Source: Viscum album (lineage: Eukaryota > Streptophyta > Magnoliopsida > Santalales > Viscaceae). Taken from it: DNA of 64,000 bases. The stretch spans positions 1,654,638,062 through 1,654,702,061 of the forward strand of contig OY728121.1 of assembly GCA_963277665.1 (NCBI GenBank), in the 5' to 3' direction. This document shows positions 24,679 through 36,112 of the stretch, one piece after another (within the stretch, counting starts at the first letter, position 1; the number at the start of each line of letters is the position of its first letter). Position numbers and translations under genes: made by a program. The notes under the pieces are model-generated. The model saw only the letters and a list, made by a program, of their open reading frames with translations, made no database searches and was not told the origin of the DNA.

Positions 24679-24855
24679 AACATGCCTCTCCACTTTAAAA
24701 TATCTTTAATTGTTTTTATGAAAAATGAGGACAAGGCTCTATATTAAGTCAAAATAAAAGATAAATAAGTTTAAAGAGAAAGGAATTTTACATTTTTTCC
24801 ATTGTAAAATGGGGACATTGTCATAAAGAAGGCTGATAGATCCATTGCATTCCAT

Positions 24856-27800
24856 TTAAACAACACCTTTATTGGCAAGTCCATCGGCAAGTTGGTTAGC
24901 TTCTCGATAGATGTGTGTGATAATATAGTTTATTGAGGTGAGTTTTTCAAGACAGTTCACCCACATCACAATAAACTTCCATGTAAGGTGGATCTTTCCC
25001 ATCCTTATTTCTTGAACAAGTAGAGTGGAGTAACACTCAAACTATATGTTACTCCAATTTCTTTGGCTTTCAATATCAATAGCTTGAATAAATCCCATCA
25101 GTTCTACTTCTAGGGTAGTGGCGTGCCCACAAGGACCATACATGTATTAAATAACATCAATGATGTGGTCCCAAAAGACCACCCCATAACCTGATGGTTT
25201 GGGATTTCTCCTTGAGGTTTCCATCTGTATTACACTTAAATCATCCCAAAAAAGGATGATACTAAACGACCTCCATTGTGCCAAGAGAATTAGGGAAGTC
25301 ACCTGGAACACGAAGCCGCCTGAGGATGCAAAGTTCTTACACGGAATTTCTACAACAGCCAGTCTGATTCACACTATCCTGCTAAACAACAAGAATAATG
25401 TCGTTAATAGTAGATTGTAAAATGAAGGGCCTTCCTTAATGCAGCAATTTATTATGGCTGGTCCAGAAAGTGTGCAATAACTCCGTGCAGACAACCCTGA
25501 AAAGTGCTACAAGCTGGCTGGAGAGATGGGCATCAAGTAAGGTGTGCAGAAAGTGTTGTAGGGAGATGGAATGCAAGGGTGGAAGTTCAAAAATATCAAA
25601 AAATCATCCCATAGGGAGGAAGTGGTTTAGAAACAAAGAAATAAATTATCAATATCTTCACAATTTTTATAACATAGTACACATCGAGAGCAAAGGGAAA
25701 TTCCAATAATTTGTAGATTTCCATCAATAGGAAGCTTATTAAGAGATATTATCCAAATGAGAGTAAACCTAGAGGGAAGAATACACTTTTTATTGAAATC
25801 ACCAATTCGATGTTTATCCCCTTGAATCAGATGTTTATAAAATCCCTTTGAATCAAGCAGTCCATTGAGGGTAGGTTCCCAAATTAGCATATCTTCTTGC
25901 ATAATGAAAACATGATTAGAGACAATGGATGAAATATCATCCAGAAAATAATCTAGGTTATCCATTTTATATTTCATAGAAATGATATAATCAATATAGT
26001 GATCAAAAGATTCTATCTGGTTAATCAGAAGTGTCCCAGTCCAATTTTCATGCTAGAATCGAAGAGAGGAATCCCTATTGACCAACCAGTGAGAATACCT
26101 GTAAATTTTCTGAAAAATGGATTTGATATCTAGTCAAATAGAATATTGAATGTATCCCCATTTTCCTGCAATAAATATTGAATGAAATATGGAATTAAAG
26201 AAAACCAGGTAATTAGAATTATGATTGACTAACTTCGAAACAAACTTTCCTTGAAGATACTGGTTAAATAGCTCCAATTTTTTGATACCAAGGCAACCAA
26301 GAACATGAGGTTTGAAACACTACTTCCAAGGGGTTTTAATGGCCTTCTGTTCGAGAAGAATACCACTCCAAACAAAATTACTCATCATTGAATTAATGGT
26401 TTTAATAATAGAAGAAGGAATATAATAAACCATAAATAAGTATACCATATTTGAAACAACCACATGTTTAACAAGGAAAATTTTCACTTCCATTGAAAGA
26501 GACTTGCCTTTACAAGTGTCAAGTGTTATTCTAATCTGACTCAAAGGAGTGGAGAAATGGAAGGTCTGGGGTCTCCCCCAAAACTTGGGAACTCCAAGGT
26601 AGATGAAGTTTAAATAACCTTCTCTTATACCAAGCTCATTCATAATAGTAGTTTTTCTAGGAGCGAAAATGTTCTTACCAAAATAGATAAAGGATTTTTC
26701 CCCAATTGATTTCTTGACCTAACACGCTTTCATAATATCGGAGAGATTTTTTGATTTTGACAATGTTTCTCCTATCCCCTATGTAAAAATGATAATGTCA
26801 TCAGTGAAGAAGATATGTGAAGGAGCATAAGTTCCTCTAACTGCCCTGATAGCTGATATATACCCCTTGTACACCATGTGAATAAGGAGCCTACTAAGTT
26901 AATACTCTATAATGGAAAAGATTATTTCCAATATATTTTCCCATTACCACACCCCCTGGTGCATTTGAAATAACCCTCAGGTGATCCATTGATGAGAATT
27001 GAGATATTGGTAGATTTAAACAAGGTCTTGATCCATTGAATGAATTTCATACTTAAACTAAAATTGTTCAGAACATTGCCTATGAATCCCCAATCCATAG
27101 TGTCAAAGGCTTTCTTGACATCCAGCTTTAGAGTAATGTTTCCCTCCCTGGTGGGCTTATAAATAATTTTAACACATTCTGAGGCATTGAGAAAACAATC
27201 CTGTGTATTCTTACCTTTCATAAATCCAAATTGATTCTATGAGATGATTTCATCTGAGATGCATGTAAGCCTATTGGAAAGAATCTTTGTAATGAATTTA
27301 TGAATTTTATTGACAAGAGAAACATTTCTAAATTGGTTAATGTCACTTGCATTCTCCACATTGGGAATAAGGGTAATAAATTGATCATTGATACCCGCAA
27401 TGATAGTTCCACATCTAAAAAAATTCTTAACAAGCCTACCAATATTGTCCTAGATAATAGCCCAATAGAATTGGAAAAAATAATTCATGAACCCATCCAG
27501 CCCAGGTGATTTGTACTTTTTTTAGACCAAATACTGCCTATTTAATTTCAGAATCCAGGGGAATGGAGGTAAGGAAAGAGTTTTCACCCTCTGTGACCAG
27601 TTTAGGTATAATGTCCTTCATAATATCAACATTCCTTGGTGGTCCATTAAAGAGAACCATGTAGAAAGAGAAAACATGATTGGATAGAACTTTTCTACTA
27701 TCCAGGATTTGGTCCCCATCCTTAAGTAAGGAGAGGGGCCTATTGGTTTTCCTTACCCTTTGAAGGTCATGAAATAACTTGGTGTTTCTATCCCCCTATG

Positions 27801-28849
27801 TGAGCCATTTAACTTTAAAGATATTTCATTTGATGTTATCCTTAAGCCTTAAAAGATCCTATAGTTTGGAGGACATCACAGCTTCCTGACTAATATCACC
27901 AGAGGAATTGTTCATAGTAATTGTCATTTGGAAATCATGAAGGGAACATTCGAGAGCCTTAATGTCTCCCTCAAGCGATCTAAATTTAATCTTGATCTAA
28001 TCCCTCAAATTTATATTTATAATATTTAGTTTAAAAAATATTGATCAGAGGGTTAGAATTGTTAGAACCCATGCTCCAAGTGTCCTGGACAATTTTAGAG
28101 CAATCTAAAAAAGCCACCTAGGAATTATTAAACCTGAATAGAAGAGGTTGTATCTCTATATTATTAACCAGACTCACCAGAATAGGGTGATGATCAGAGT
28201 TGTGCTTATCTAGATTTTTTCATGAAATCATTTTCTAACTCCCAAGAGAGGCATCATTCATAAAGGTCTTATCAATTATACTTTCCATCATTCCATTTAG
28301 GTTCCTTTTGTACCAAGTAATCTTGGCACCAATGAGGTTAATTTCAATAATATTAACCTCCTCAACATAGGCTCTGAAGTCTCTAATGGAAGCATTACTA
28401 TAAGAAGGACCTATTTTTTCATCTTCATGGAGGATGTAATTGAAGTCCCCAATCATCACCCAAGGCTTATTGATAACACTAGATAGGCCCTTCAAATGAA
28501 TCCAAAGTAACCTCCTATCAATGTAGTTGTTAAAGGAATAGATCACAGAGAGAAAAAATTCCATTTTTGAAAAATATACACATGATAATTGGATCCTCAA
28601 TATGAACAATAGTAGACTGCTCCACAAAGCTATGGACCAAGAGCCAAAGTCAATCAGAATAAGATACAGCCCGATTTACTCCTAGGACTAAGAATCTCCT
28701 CCCAATTCTAAATATGTCTTGATTTAAAGAATGAAATTGGGATTAGAGAGACCAATAAAAGTAGTTTTTTACCTACCTTCAAGGATCCATAGGTAACTTT
28801 TAGTGTTGAGGTTGGCTATTCCCTGGAAGTTCCAAAAAAGAATCTTCAT
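24856..28849 (-). pseudogene. LINE ORF2: endonuclease, reverse transcriptase, zinc-binding and RNase H domains
   Basis: About 1330 codons, close to the usual length for plant L1 ORF2. The start (ATG at 28849) reads MKILFWNFQGIANLNTK, the typical N-terminus of the apurinic-type endonuclease. The endonuclease core follows at 28235-28627 (VMIGDFNYILHEDEK, ITWYKRN). RT is seen at 26922-27221 (LKLDVKKAFDTMDWGFI, NGSPEGYF), then thumb/linker at 26320-26643 (YLGVPKFWGRP, FVWSG). The zinc-binding RT-associated domain is at 25627-25977 (RFTLIWIISLNKLPI, RCVLCYKNCEDIDNLFLCF). An RNase H domain lies at about 24860-25150 (TLEVELMGFIQAI, HIYREANQLADGLANKG). The product would nick the target and copy LINE RNA in place. 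Frameshifts and stops are frequent. Confidence 0.88.
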
Positions 28850-31800
28850 TTTAACTTGGACATGGGGGTGAGTCCCCCTTTGCCTTTCGTTCCCATTTTT
28901 CACATTGATTTCCGACTAGGTTCAGCTATTAGATTTAGTGCAGCATATTCTACTCCTTTTGTACTACTATCAATGTAGACCTTGGTGGATATTGATGCCT
29001 CCCCTTTCATCCTACCCTTGGAAGGGTTTTCCAAAGTGATCGTGGAATCCATTTTATGGGCATGTAGGTCGCTTGCGAGACATACCAGCATTGGAGTATC
29101 CACCAAAACAGGAATGTCCAAAATAATGGAATCATCTAGGTCAAGATCAATGAGATCAAGTAAATAGGTCTCAGCCTATGCTTCAAAAACAGTATATGTG
29201 ATCTCTACTGATAAAGCTAATAAATTAGATGAAAATTCTTCTGAGAGAAGGTCATATCTCTTGGGAATAATGGGAAGAATAGAGGGTCCATCCACAGGTT
29301 TTTTCCTTTCTTCTTCTTCAACCAAAATATCCCAGGATGTGCCTGGATTGTTTATTTTTCCCAAAGACACACCATTTGGATGATCAAGTTCATCCTTCCT
29401 CTAATAAACAGACTGATTTTTCTTTTTGTACTTTGAGACCTCTGTCCAAGACATGGAACTAATACATGGCTTGACCAACTTGTGGATCACTCGATAGTCA
29501 CTAATAAAATGGCCTACCATCTGGAAATGATCACATAACTTAGGGAGATTCTAAAATTCAAATCTAACCACCATATGGTGATCATTTGAAACAAGGGACA
29601 CCCTGTCTGGAGAAGTAGTATCCATATTAATTTAAATTAGAACTCTTGCATACAATTCCAAATCATCGCTGAGAGTGTGGTGGTCTATTTTTAGGGGGGT
29701 ACCTATTCCAGAAGAAAAATAATTAAGGATCCTAGGGTGAGATAAGACCCAAGGGGACCATGAATCCTAGTCCACACATGTTCTAATAAGTGCCTTTGAT
29801 TAAATGGATTGAATTTGGCATCCCATTCATAAAGACGAAAGACCACAAGCTTTAGATTGAGGTTTCTGAAGCACAAATCCACATCAAAGTCTTCATTTCT
29901 CTCTAGAATAACATGGAAGAAAAATTTTCCAATTGGAACAAGTCTCAAATGTGAGAAACTCTAGTAATGAGCAATATGTGGTTTTAGGTCAGCATAGGAC
30001 TAAGGTTTCTCACCCCTGTCATATGATATATGACCAATAATCGAGAACTTACACAGTTCCATCCATTGAAGAATCACCTCCAGATCTACAACCATGGTGA
30101 TAGATCCATCACCCAAGCACTGAATCACAAGAGATCCATTTGAGACATCCTAAGAGACAAAGAACCCACAAGTATCTCCAAAAATGAAATGGCCTTGTGA
30201 GTCACAGTAGAAGTACCAGATCTATTCCCATCTAATCGAGGCAAGGTCACCGGAACCCTACCTATAAAATTTGGTGTCCTAGAACCAACTTGTTGTACAT
30301 TGATTACATGGGTATTTAATGTATTTAAATATTAAACATATTATTACATATTGTTCATTTTTCTGCATGACTATGATGTAATAATGTCCTAGAGTATTTG
30401 TTAAATTGATAAGGTCATGGCGGTTCCCCGCTATGGTGATAAAATTGAAATTACATAACAATATTCTTAAATATAGTTATACGGTTGGATGACATACTAT
30501 TATGGGACACATAGCAAGTAGACCATCAGGTGCGAGTACTCATAAGAAGATTAGACTTCCTCTCATGAAGTTCTCACTTGGTAATTTCCAAGATATGAGA
30601 TTATGAGAACAGACCCGCTAGTAGGAATTCCACATGTTTGGGTGTCATCGAATATTTCTATCTACGAGCATGTTTAATGGTCCTTAGATTTTAATATTAT
30701 CATTAATACATGTCATGACTCATAAACTTTGATTTACTAACGAAAATCGTCATGTATACAGTTAGCGGGAAGTAGGGTACATTGGGTGTGTCATGAGTGG
30801 CATGTTATTAATGGATAAGTCAAGGAAGGATTTGTCCCTTACATTTATGGAAGTTGATATCTCAGCCCTTTGATTGAAATAAAACCATCACGTGAAATTC
30901 CATTTTCATGGTGTAATAATGAGTTTATTTCAGGTAGTCAAAGAACAACATATCAAGCACAAAGGTTGATAAAACTATCATGAAACCTGCTTGATGAGAT
31001 ATTGAGACATAGGGATTATATTATATAGTGAGCATTCGTATGTGGATGTCATTGTTGTGACTTTAAGTTCTTTCTCTTGGATGCCTTGACCCGTTGCTAG
31101 ATAGTGCTCTCGGACTTTAGGCAAACCCGCCTAATGCTATTGAGAAAGAATCCTAGAGGGTCACACACTAACTGTTTTTGGTGGTCTCGGTTAAATTATA
31201 TTTGAATTTAATTAATAAATATTATTCCCAAGATAGTGGAATAATTTTATTCAAGTTAAAATGATTGTATAAATTAAATAAATATTTATTCATTAGATTA
31301 TGGGTAAAATTTATTTATTTATTTTATTTAACATTTAATAAATATTTATTTACTAGTTTATAAATAAAATATTTATTTAAGAGAATAAATTATTTATTTA
31401 TTTATTCAGGTGTTCAATAAATATAAGTGGAGTTTGAGTAGACCAAGGCTAGTCTGATATTAAAATAATTATTTGTAAGATGATAAATAATTATTTAACT
31501 AGTTGGAACAAACTAAAATAACACTGCTGTTATTTTGTAACGCAGAATTTTATTTATAATTCCATTTTGAGCAATTTGGCACACCATAAATAATGACGCA
31601 GTATTATTATTAATAGTATGGGTTTTCTCTAAGGTTATAAATGTATTTAATTACTGTTACGCAATTAAATATTGTAACTGAAGCCTTGTGTCAATAAATA
31701 GACACATACTTTTATTATTCCATGTACCAAACTGCACGGTTAGAGAATTGAGAATTGTTGAGCTAAACAATTTCTCTCTCAAATCCTCCTCCCACCCCTC

Positions 31801-32346
31801 TCAAGAATGAGAGACGTTCTTCAATTCTAAAGAACAAGTGACCAATAACGACCGACACAAGACACTCGCTTCGCCGCGCTAGCACCTGGATAATGAGTGG
31901 TGTCGATCCGAAGCCATTGGAGCATGTGTGGATCACTTCTAGAGAGATTCTAGTTTGGATCCTTACAAGCGCAATAAAATAATCTGAAAGGTCATTCCAA
32001 ATGATCAACATCATCAATGAATAAATTCTAGAAGATTCATGTATTCTTTTCTTTATGAAATAAATTAAATTAATTATAAACATAATGTGCAAGATCCTCT
32101 ATAAAGGTTTTGGGCCTCTTCTTTCTTTATCTAAATCATTGATTCTATTATTTGGAGACTGGAATTCATCATCATATTGATCTCGGAATAATCATTGATC
32201 ATGGTAAAAATTAAAGTTGGTCGTCATCCCAACCACGCTTCCATTGCACCTGGAACCTACACACCCTTGGTGGCTGGAGTCTTTAAGGGAGGTATGAAAA
32301 CCTCTTTTGGTTCAAAGTGGAAGTCAGACAGATCCATCATCATCAT
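28846..32346 (-). pseudogene. LINE ORF1 (DUF4283-like, CCHC), interrupted by LTR G
   Basis: Nucleic-acid-binding first ORF of the LINE. It starts at a run of four in-frame ATG codons (32346 downwards) reading MMMMDLSDFHFEPKEV, then FIPPLKTPATKG up to the LTR G junction. It resumes at 30262 with VPVTLPRLDG after a join. A DUF4283-like core is visible around 29700-30110 (MVVDLEVILQWME, RLVPIGKFFFHVILE). The single zinc knuckle near 29500-29545 is damaged: the second and last Cys have become Phe and Tyr (CDHFQMVGHFISDY). The C-terminal part (29176-29370, 28900-29121) is acidic and low in motifs. It ends TGA at 28846-28848, overlapping the ORF2 ATG. Excluding G it is about 500 codons, a normal length. 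Confidence 0.82.
30263..32261 (+). repeat. G: solo Angela/BARE-type LTR inside LINE ORF1
   Basis: About 2.0 kb, clearly homologous to the Angela-D LTRs: TTGGTGTCCTAGAACCAACT at the start, CCCGCTATGGTGA near 30427, GACCCGCTAGTAGGAATTCC near 30610, and GCACCTGGAAC at the end. Its first bases (TGTTGGAG in intact copies) are decayed. The 5-bp target duplication is imperfect (CTACC before, a similar ACACC or CACCC after), so the end is uncertain by 1-2 bases. Excising it restores the LINE frame TKG(R)VPVTLPRLDG. The ORF at 31763-32092 is chance. No internal region is present, so this is a solo LTR. Confidence 0.83.
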
Positions 32347-32511
32347 TTAAAATCTCTTTAATATTTTCCTTAAACTACACTAAAATGTTTTATTTTGAGA
32401 GTTTCTTAAAAACTCTTTTTGCATGATTTCACTTCACTGGGACATCATTTATGCCTAAAATATATTTTCAATGTCCTTACCTTTTCCTTTTTGGGATATA
32501 CATGTTTACAA

Positions 32512-32528
32512 TTTGGTTTTATGAAAAA
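32512..32528. repeat. 17-bp direct repeat flanking the LINE, right copy
   Basis: TTTGGTTTTATGAAAAA, identical to 24662-24678. It marks the 5' end of the LINE and the point where LTR E resumes. Confidence 0.75.
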
Positions 32529-33535
32529 TATAAATTATTTTCCAAAATAAATATTCTTTATAAATTAAAAAAGGTTTTTCTCGTCTCACTTTTACTTCTA
32601 TGAGATTATTCCTTGTTCACCACTTACTCCTTACATGTGGTGTATGTACTGCCATTTTATATATCAAATCATGAGTCTTATTATTCTTATGATATTATAT
32701 AGATTAATAATTAAATTTTTCAAAGTGTTATGGGACACTTTGGAATGTTTAAAGATTATTTTCCTCAAGAATTTATCAATGATTTTATTAGAGTATTTTT
32801 TATCTATGATTACGATTCAAATTTTTCAAAGTGGTATGGGACACTTTGATTTAAAGATATATTTTCATTAGACATATGAGGAATTCGTTGGCCTTAGAAA
32901 GTGATGGGTGGGGCCCACTATAACCCCTTGATGCATCAGTAGGTCTCATGAGAAAAAATAGAATTATGTTTTGGTCAAGGTCTTACCCTGGTATTTTTAG
33001 ATTCTTGGCTGAGGCTATGATGATAGGTTTATGATGTACATAATATGCATTCCCTAATTATGAAACTAGTAATTGATATTCCATGGGATTATTCTACTAG
33101 TATAATATCCCTGGTGTATTTTAATGTGATTATTTATATGGAATCATTTATTTAGATTTTATTACTTCTATATAATTCTCAAGATTTTGTTTTAATACCA
33201 TGTGTTCTTTAGTAATTCCCCATTCCTTATTATTTATGCTTCAACTATATTATTTACCCTTAATGAGCATTTGAGCTCACCCCTTTCTTATTTTTCCTTT
33301 CCTCGGGTTTTGAAGAAGAAAAATTTGAATAAGAATTCAAGGAGGCAGTTTATTTCATTTTATGGTGTATCATGTTTTATTTACTTTTCCCAATGTATTA
33401 TGGGTAACAAGAATGAAATATGTTCTTTAGATACTACAAAACTATTCTTCCCTTTGGGATGTGACTTCCTTGTAAATATACCAATGTATTAAAGTAAGGC
33501 ATCGGCTCAGGGAAACTAGGATTGGGGTCTTTAAA

Positions 33536-33540
33536 TGAGA
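33536..33540. repeat. Target-site duplication TGAGA, right copy (element E)
   Basis: Exact match to 22230-22234, followed by TGCTCGG of the interrupted Gypsy-B RT. Confidence 0.9.
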
Positions 33541-34600
33541 TGCTCGGCATGATCCTCCTCTGACTTCGAGTAGATTAAGATATCATCAATCAATGTGATG
33601 AAAAAATGATCCAGAAACTCATGGGGCATGAAGTTCATAACCTCCATGAAAACAAATGGTGTGTTTGTATCACCGAATGGAATGAATACCAACTCAAAGT
33701 TCCCATATCTTCATCTGAAGGTAGTATTCAAGATATCACCCTCAACTGGTGATATCTAGACCATAGATAGATCTTAGAAAACCAACTCTCCCCTATCATC
33801 TAGTCAAAAATATTATCTATCCTTGAAAGAGGGTAATGGTTTTTTACTATCACATGATTCAACCTCTGTTAGTCTATGCACAACCTCAGACTATCATCTG
33901 CCTTCCTTGAGGACAACACTGGAGCACCCCATGGTGACACACTAAGATGGATAAAACCCTTCTATATTAAATCATCTACCTGAACCCTCAACTCACATAA
34001 CTCAGAAGGTGACATCTAATAAGGATTCATCAAAATCAGATAAGCACTGGGCTACAATTCTATCCCAAACTCAACATCACATCGAGGGGGTATCATCAAA
34101 ACCTCCTCAGGGAAAACATCTAGAAACTTCTAAAAACCATTGGAACCTCTACCATCTCATCATCCAGCGATTCTACTTATAACTCATTCAATAAGGAAAT
34201 AAGGGGATCTACATGCCAATTGCCCACCTAAAAACCTCGCTCACAAACGAAAACCACTCATTGGACATCCACATCAGAAAACACAATTATACACCAAAAG
34301 TAATTGATAATAGAACATACAGAATACAACTAGTAAATTTCAAGGATGACATCGTATGGTTGTATCTATAAAAATAAAATATCCCCATGGGACTGATGCA
34401 GCCTCATCATCAGTCTACACCCCCGGCACACATCAAACAAGTTGTTCTAACCTCTGAGTGGAATAGTCAACACCATGGGTATGGGAATACCCTCTACGTC
34501 TATTCCTAGAGCATGGTCTAGAGCTAGTTCAAAAAAGGAGTGTGAATCTTCTGAATTAAACAAGGAAAAAATAAGTGTACTAAACAAACTGATCGTATCT
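33541..34600 (-). pseudogene. pol: Protease and main part of RT of Gypsy-B
   Basis: Minus-strand RT remnant. The catalytic box LIDDILIYSK lies at about 33563-33600, preceded by PFGDTNTPFVFMEVMN near 33650-33700, a form of the family PFGLTNAP...FMDLMN block. Upstream on the minus strand, RT palm text continues through about 34350 in shifting frames. A protease active site could not be read with confidence. The end toward 33541 is the RT break point caused by element E. Confidence 0.8.
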
Positions 34601-36090
34601 TTGACGATCTATGGCCCCTCTAGAACTGCTGCCTCCATTATGTTCAACTAACCACACCCAGCTCCTCTACCTCTCTTCTAATAACCACCTACATAACCAT
34701 GCTTGGGTTATGGTCCTTGAACATGAGGAACATCCTAAGGTTGGCCTCTTCCTTGTCCATCTTCCCTTAGCAGAGCAAAAACATTTTTCCCTTACTGCTG
34801 AAAGGCCTTACTGGAAACTTCTACTGAGTCTAGAGCTGAACCTGTCCACCTCCACCAAACTGAGCTTAGGGAACCACTGGGCACTAGTTATAGGGATATC
34901 TACAAACCCCAAAACCAAAACACACTGGCACAAAACTCATAGTAAAATCACAGAAACCACTGGCCCCAGAAGGCTGAAAAGGAAGTAGCTGAGGCCGACT
35001 CCCTACCAGTCAAAACCTTGAAAGCCATTACACATGAGACCTACCACTGACAACCCTTCCCCTTGAGAAACCCTTTTGTTTCCCCTCTCATGTAAAACCT
35101 CCTCACGAGTGCATCTGCTCCATAATATCTTCTTTCTTCTGAACCTCTAGATATATTGGAAGTGTAAAAGGAGTTACTGTATACTAGATAGAAGGACGGA
35201 GTGCCTCCTCAAGATGGCTCACATGAGACTCCTCATCTAGAAAAATATCTGGGGGAAAATGAAAAAGTTCCTTGAACTTTATTCCCAACTCCCATACTGA
35301 CATGCTCCCCTACTGAAGAGAAAGAAGCTCCTTCCTCTTTAACACTTTCATGGTCAATGAAAGGAACTCTTCCTGAAACTCCTTCTAAAAGTCGGCCCAC
35401 AACAAATCAACCTCCTTTCTCTCTCATAGATATAGCATCCACCACTGATGCACAACTCCCCGCATATAACTGACTTCCAAATGGACTGAGTACTCCATCG
35501 GTTCTCAGATCAAACTAAAAGTAATATAGATCTCCTCTAGCCATTTCTCTGTCTCCATGACTGAAACACTACCCTCATACTTCCACAAATCATGCCGCTA
35601 GAAAGCACACAATTTCCTCTACCACTAATCATCCTCATCAACTGGATCAACCCCATGGCGATCAACTAGATCATCCTGTTGAACCTCAACTACTTTATCC
35701 ACACTCAAACAATGAATAGGATCCATAGATAAAAGGAAAACAAGGATTTCCTAATCCAAATTAGTATGTAATTTCATTTAAGATTCATTTTAACTCATTT
35801 AATTCATTTTGTTATTCATTTCAACTTTCCCAAAACAACCCAATTAAAACAAGAACACAAGTCATTATGATGAATTTACCTTTCCTATGTATCTAACCTA
35901 CAAGTAGTTCTATCTAACTTGGTAGTTCAATAATCTCAGAGTCCATGCACTGGATCATGGGGGGCCTAAAATCCCACTTCCTAGTTGATATCCCTGGCCT
36001 ATATTAAGAACCAAGGTCAACTAGAACTATTTCAATACCAACCCATGCAGCCCTCATTGTGTCTAACTCCAGACTCCATCCTATCTCTCA
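34601..36090 (-). pseudogene. gag: gag of Gypsy-B (decayed)
   Basis: Minus-strand Gag remnant lying just after the primer-binding site. The capsid-type core is legible near 35390-35680: RHDLWKYEG, METEKWLEE and VVHQWWM correspond to the family pattern of hydrophobic repeats around WLE and WW. Several TAG and TGA codons stand where Gln, Trp or Arg codons are expected. The nucleocapsid part (34600-35100) is too degraded for its CCHC motif to be read confidently. The plus-strand ORF at 34611-34988 is a shadow. Confidence 0.72.
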
Positions 36091-36097
36091 ACCATCA

Positions 36098-36109
36098 CCT
36101 CTAATACCA
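36098..36109 (-). promoter_or_regulatory. Primer-binding site of Gypsy-B
   Basis: On the minus strand TGGTATTAGAGG follows the LTR end ...GTCATGAAA after GAG. It matches initiator tRNA-Met complementarity except for a C-to-T change and the last base. Confidence 0.85.
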
Positions 36110-36112
36110 CTC

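Larger units (their letters stand above)
24679..32511 (-). mobile_element. F: plant L1-type LINE with ORF1, ORF2 and RNase H
   Basis: Non-LTR retrotransposon read right to left: short 5' UTR (32347-32511), ORF1 from 32346, ORF2 24856-28849, and a 3' UTR of about 180 bp. The two ORFs overlap by ATGA, as is common for plant L1 elements. The element is full length by structure but carries many stops and frameshifts, and ORF1 is interrupted by the Angela-type LTR G at 30263-32261. It lies inside LTR E. Confidence 0.87.
22235..33535 (+). mobile_element. E: solo Tekay-type LTR, split by a LINE
   Basis: Plus-strand LTR of the Tekay-C type, in pieces 22235-24678 and 32529-33535, about 3.45 kb when rejoined. 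It begins TGTAACACAC and ends near GGTCTTTAAA; the last 30 bases align with the Tekay-C LTR end (GGTTACTAGGGACAGGGTGCTACA). The TGAGA duplications at both ends are perfect. No internal region, primer site or second complete LTR is visible, so unequal recombination to a solo LTR is the simplest reading. The motif cluster CTCACTT...TTCACCACT...GGTGTATGTA occurs twice, near 24155 and 32585, so the LTR carries an internal duplication or is a composite of two copies. Confidence 0.8.

Noticed and set aside
22235..33535. Full-length Tekay element between two LTR-like blocks
   Set aside because: The space between the blocks is filled by a LINE with its own 17-bp duplication; rejoined E has the length of one LTR and no primer site or pol of its own.
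34611..34988. 125-codon plus-strand ORF
   Set aside because: Antisense shadow of the Gypsy-B gag region; no domain.
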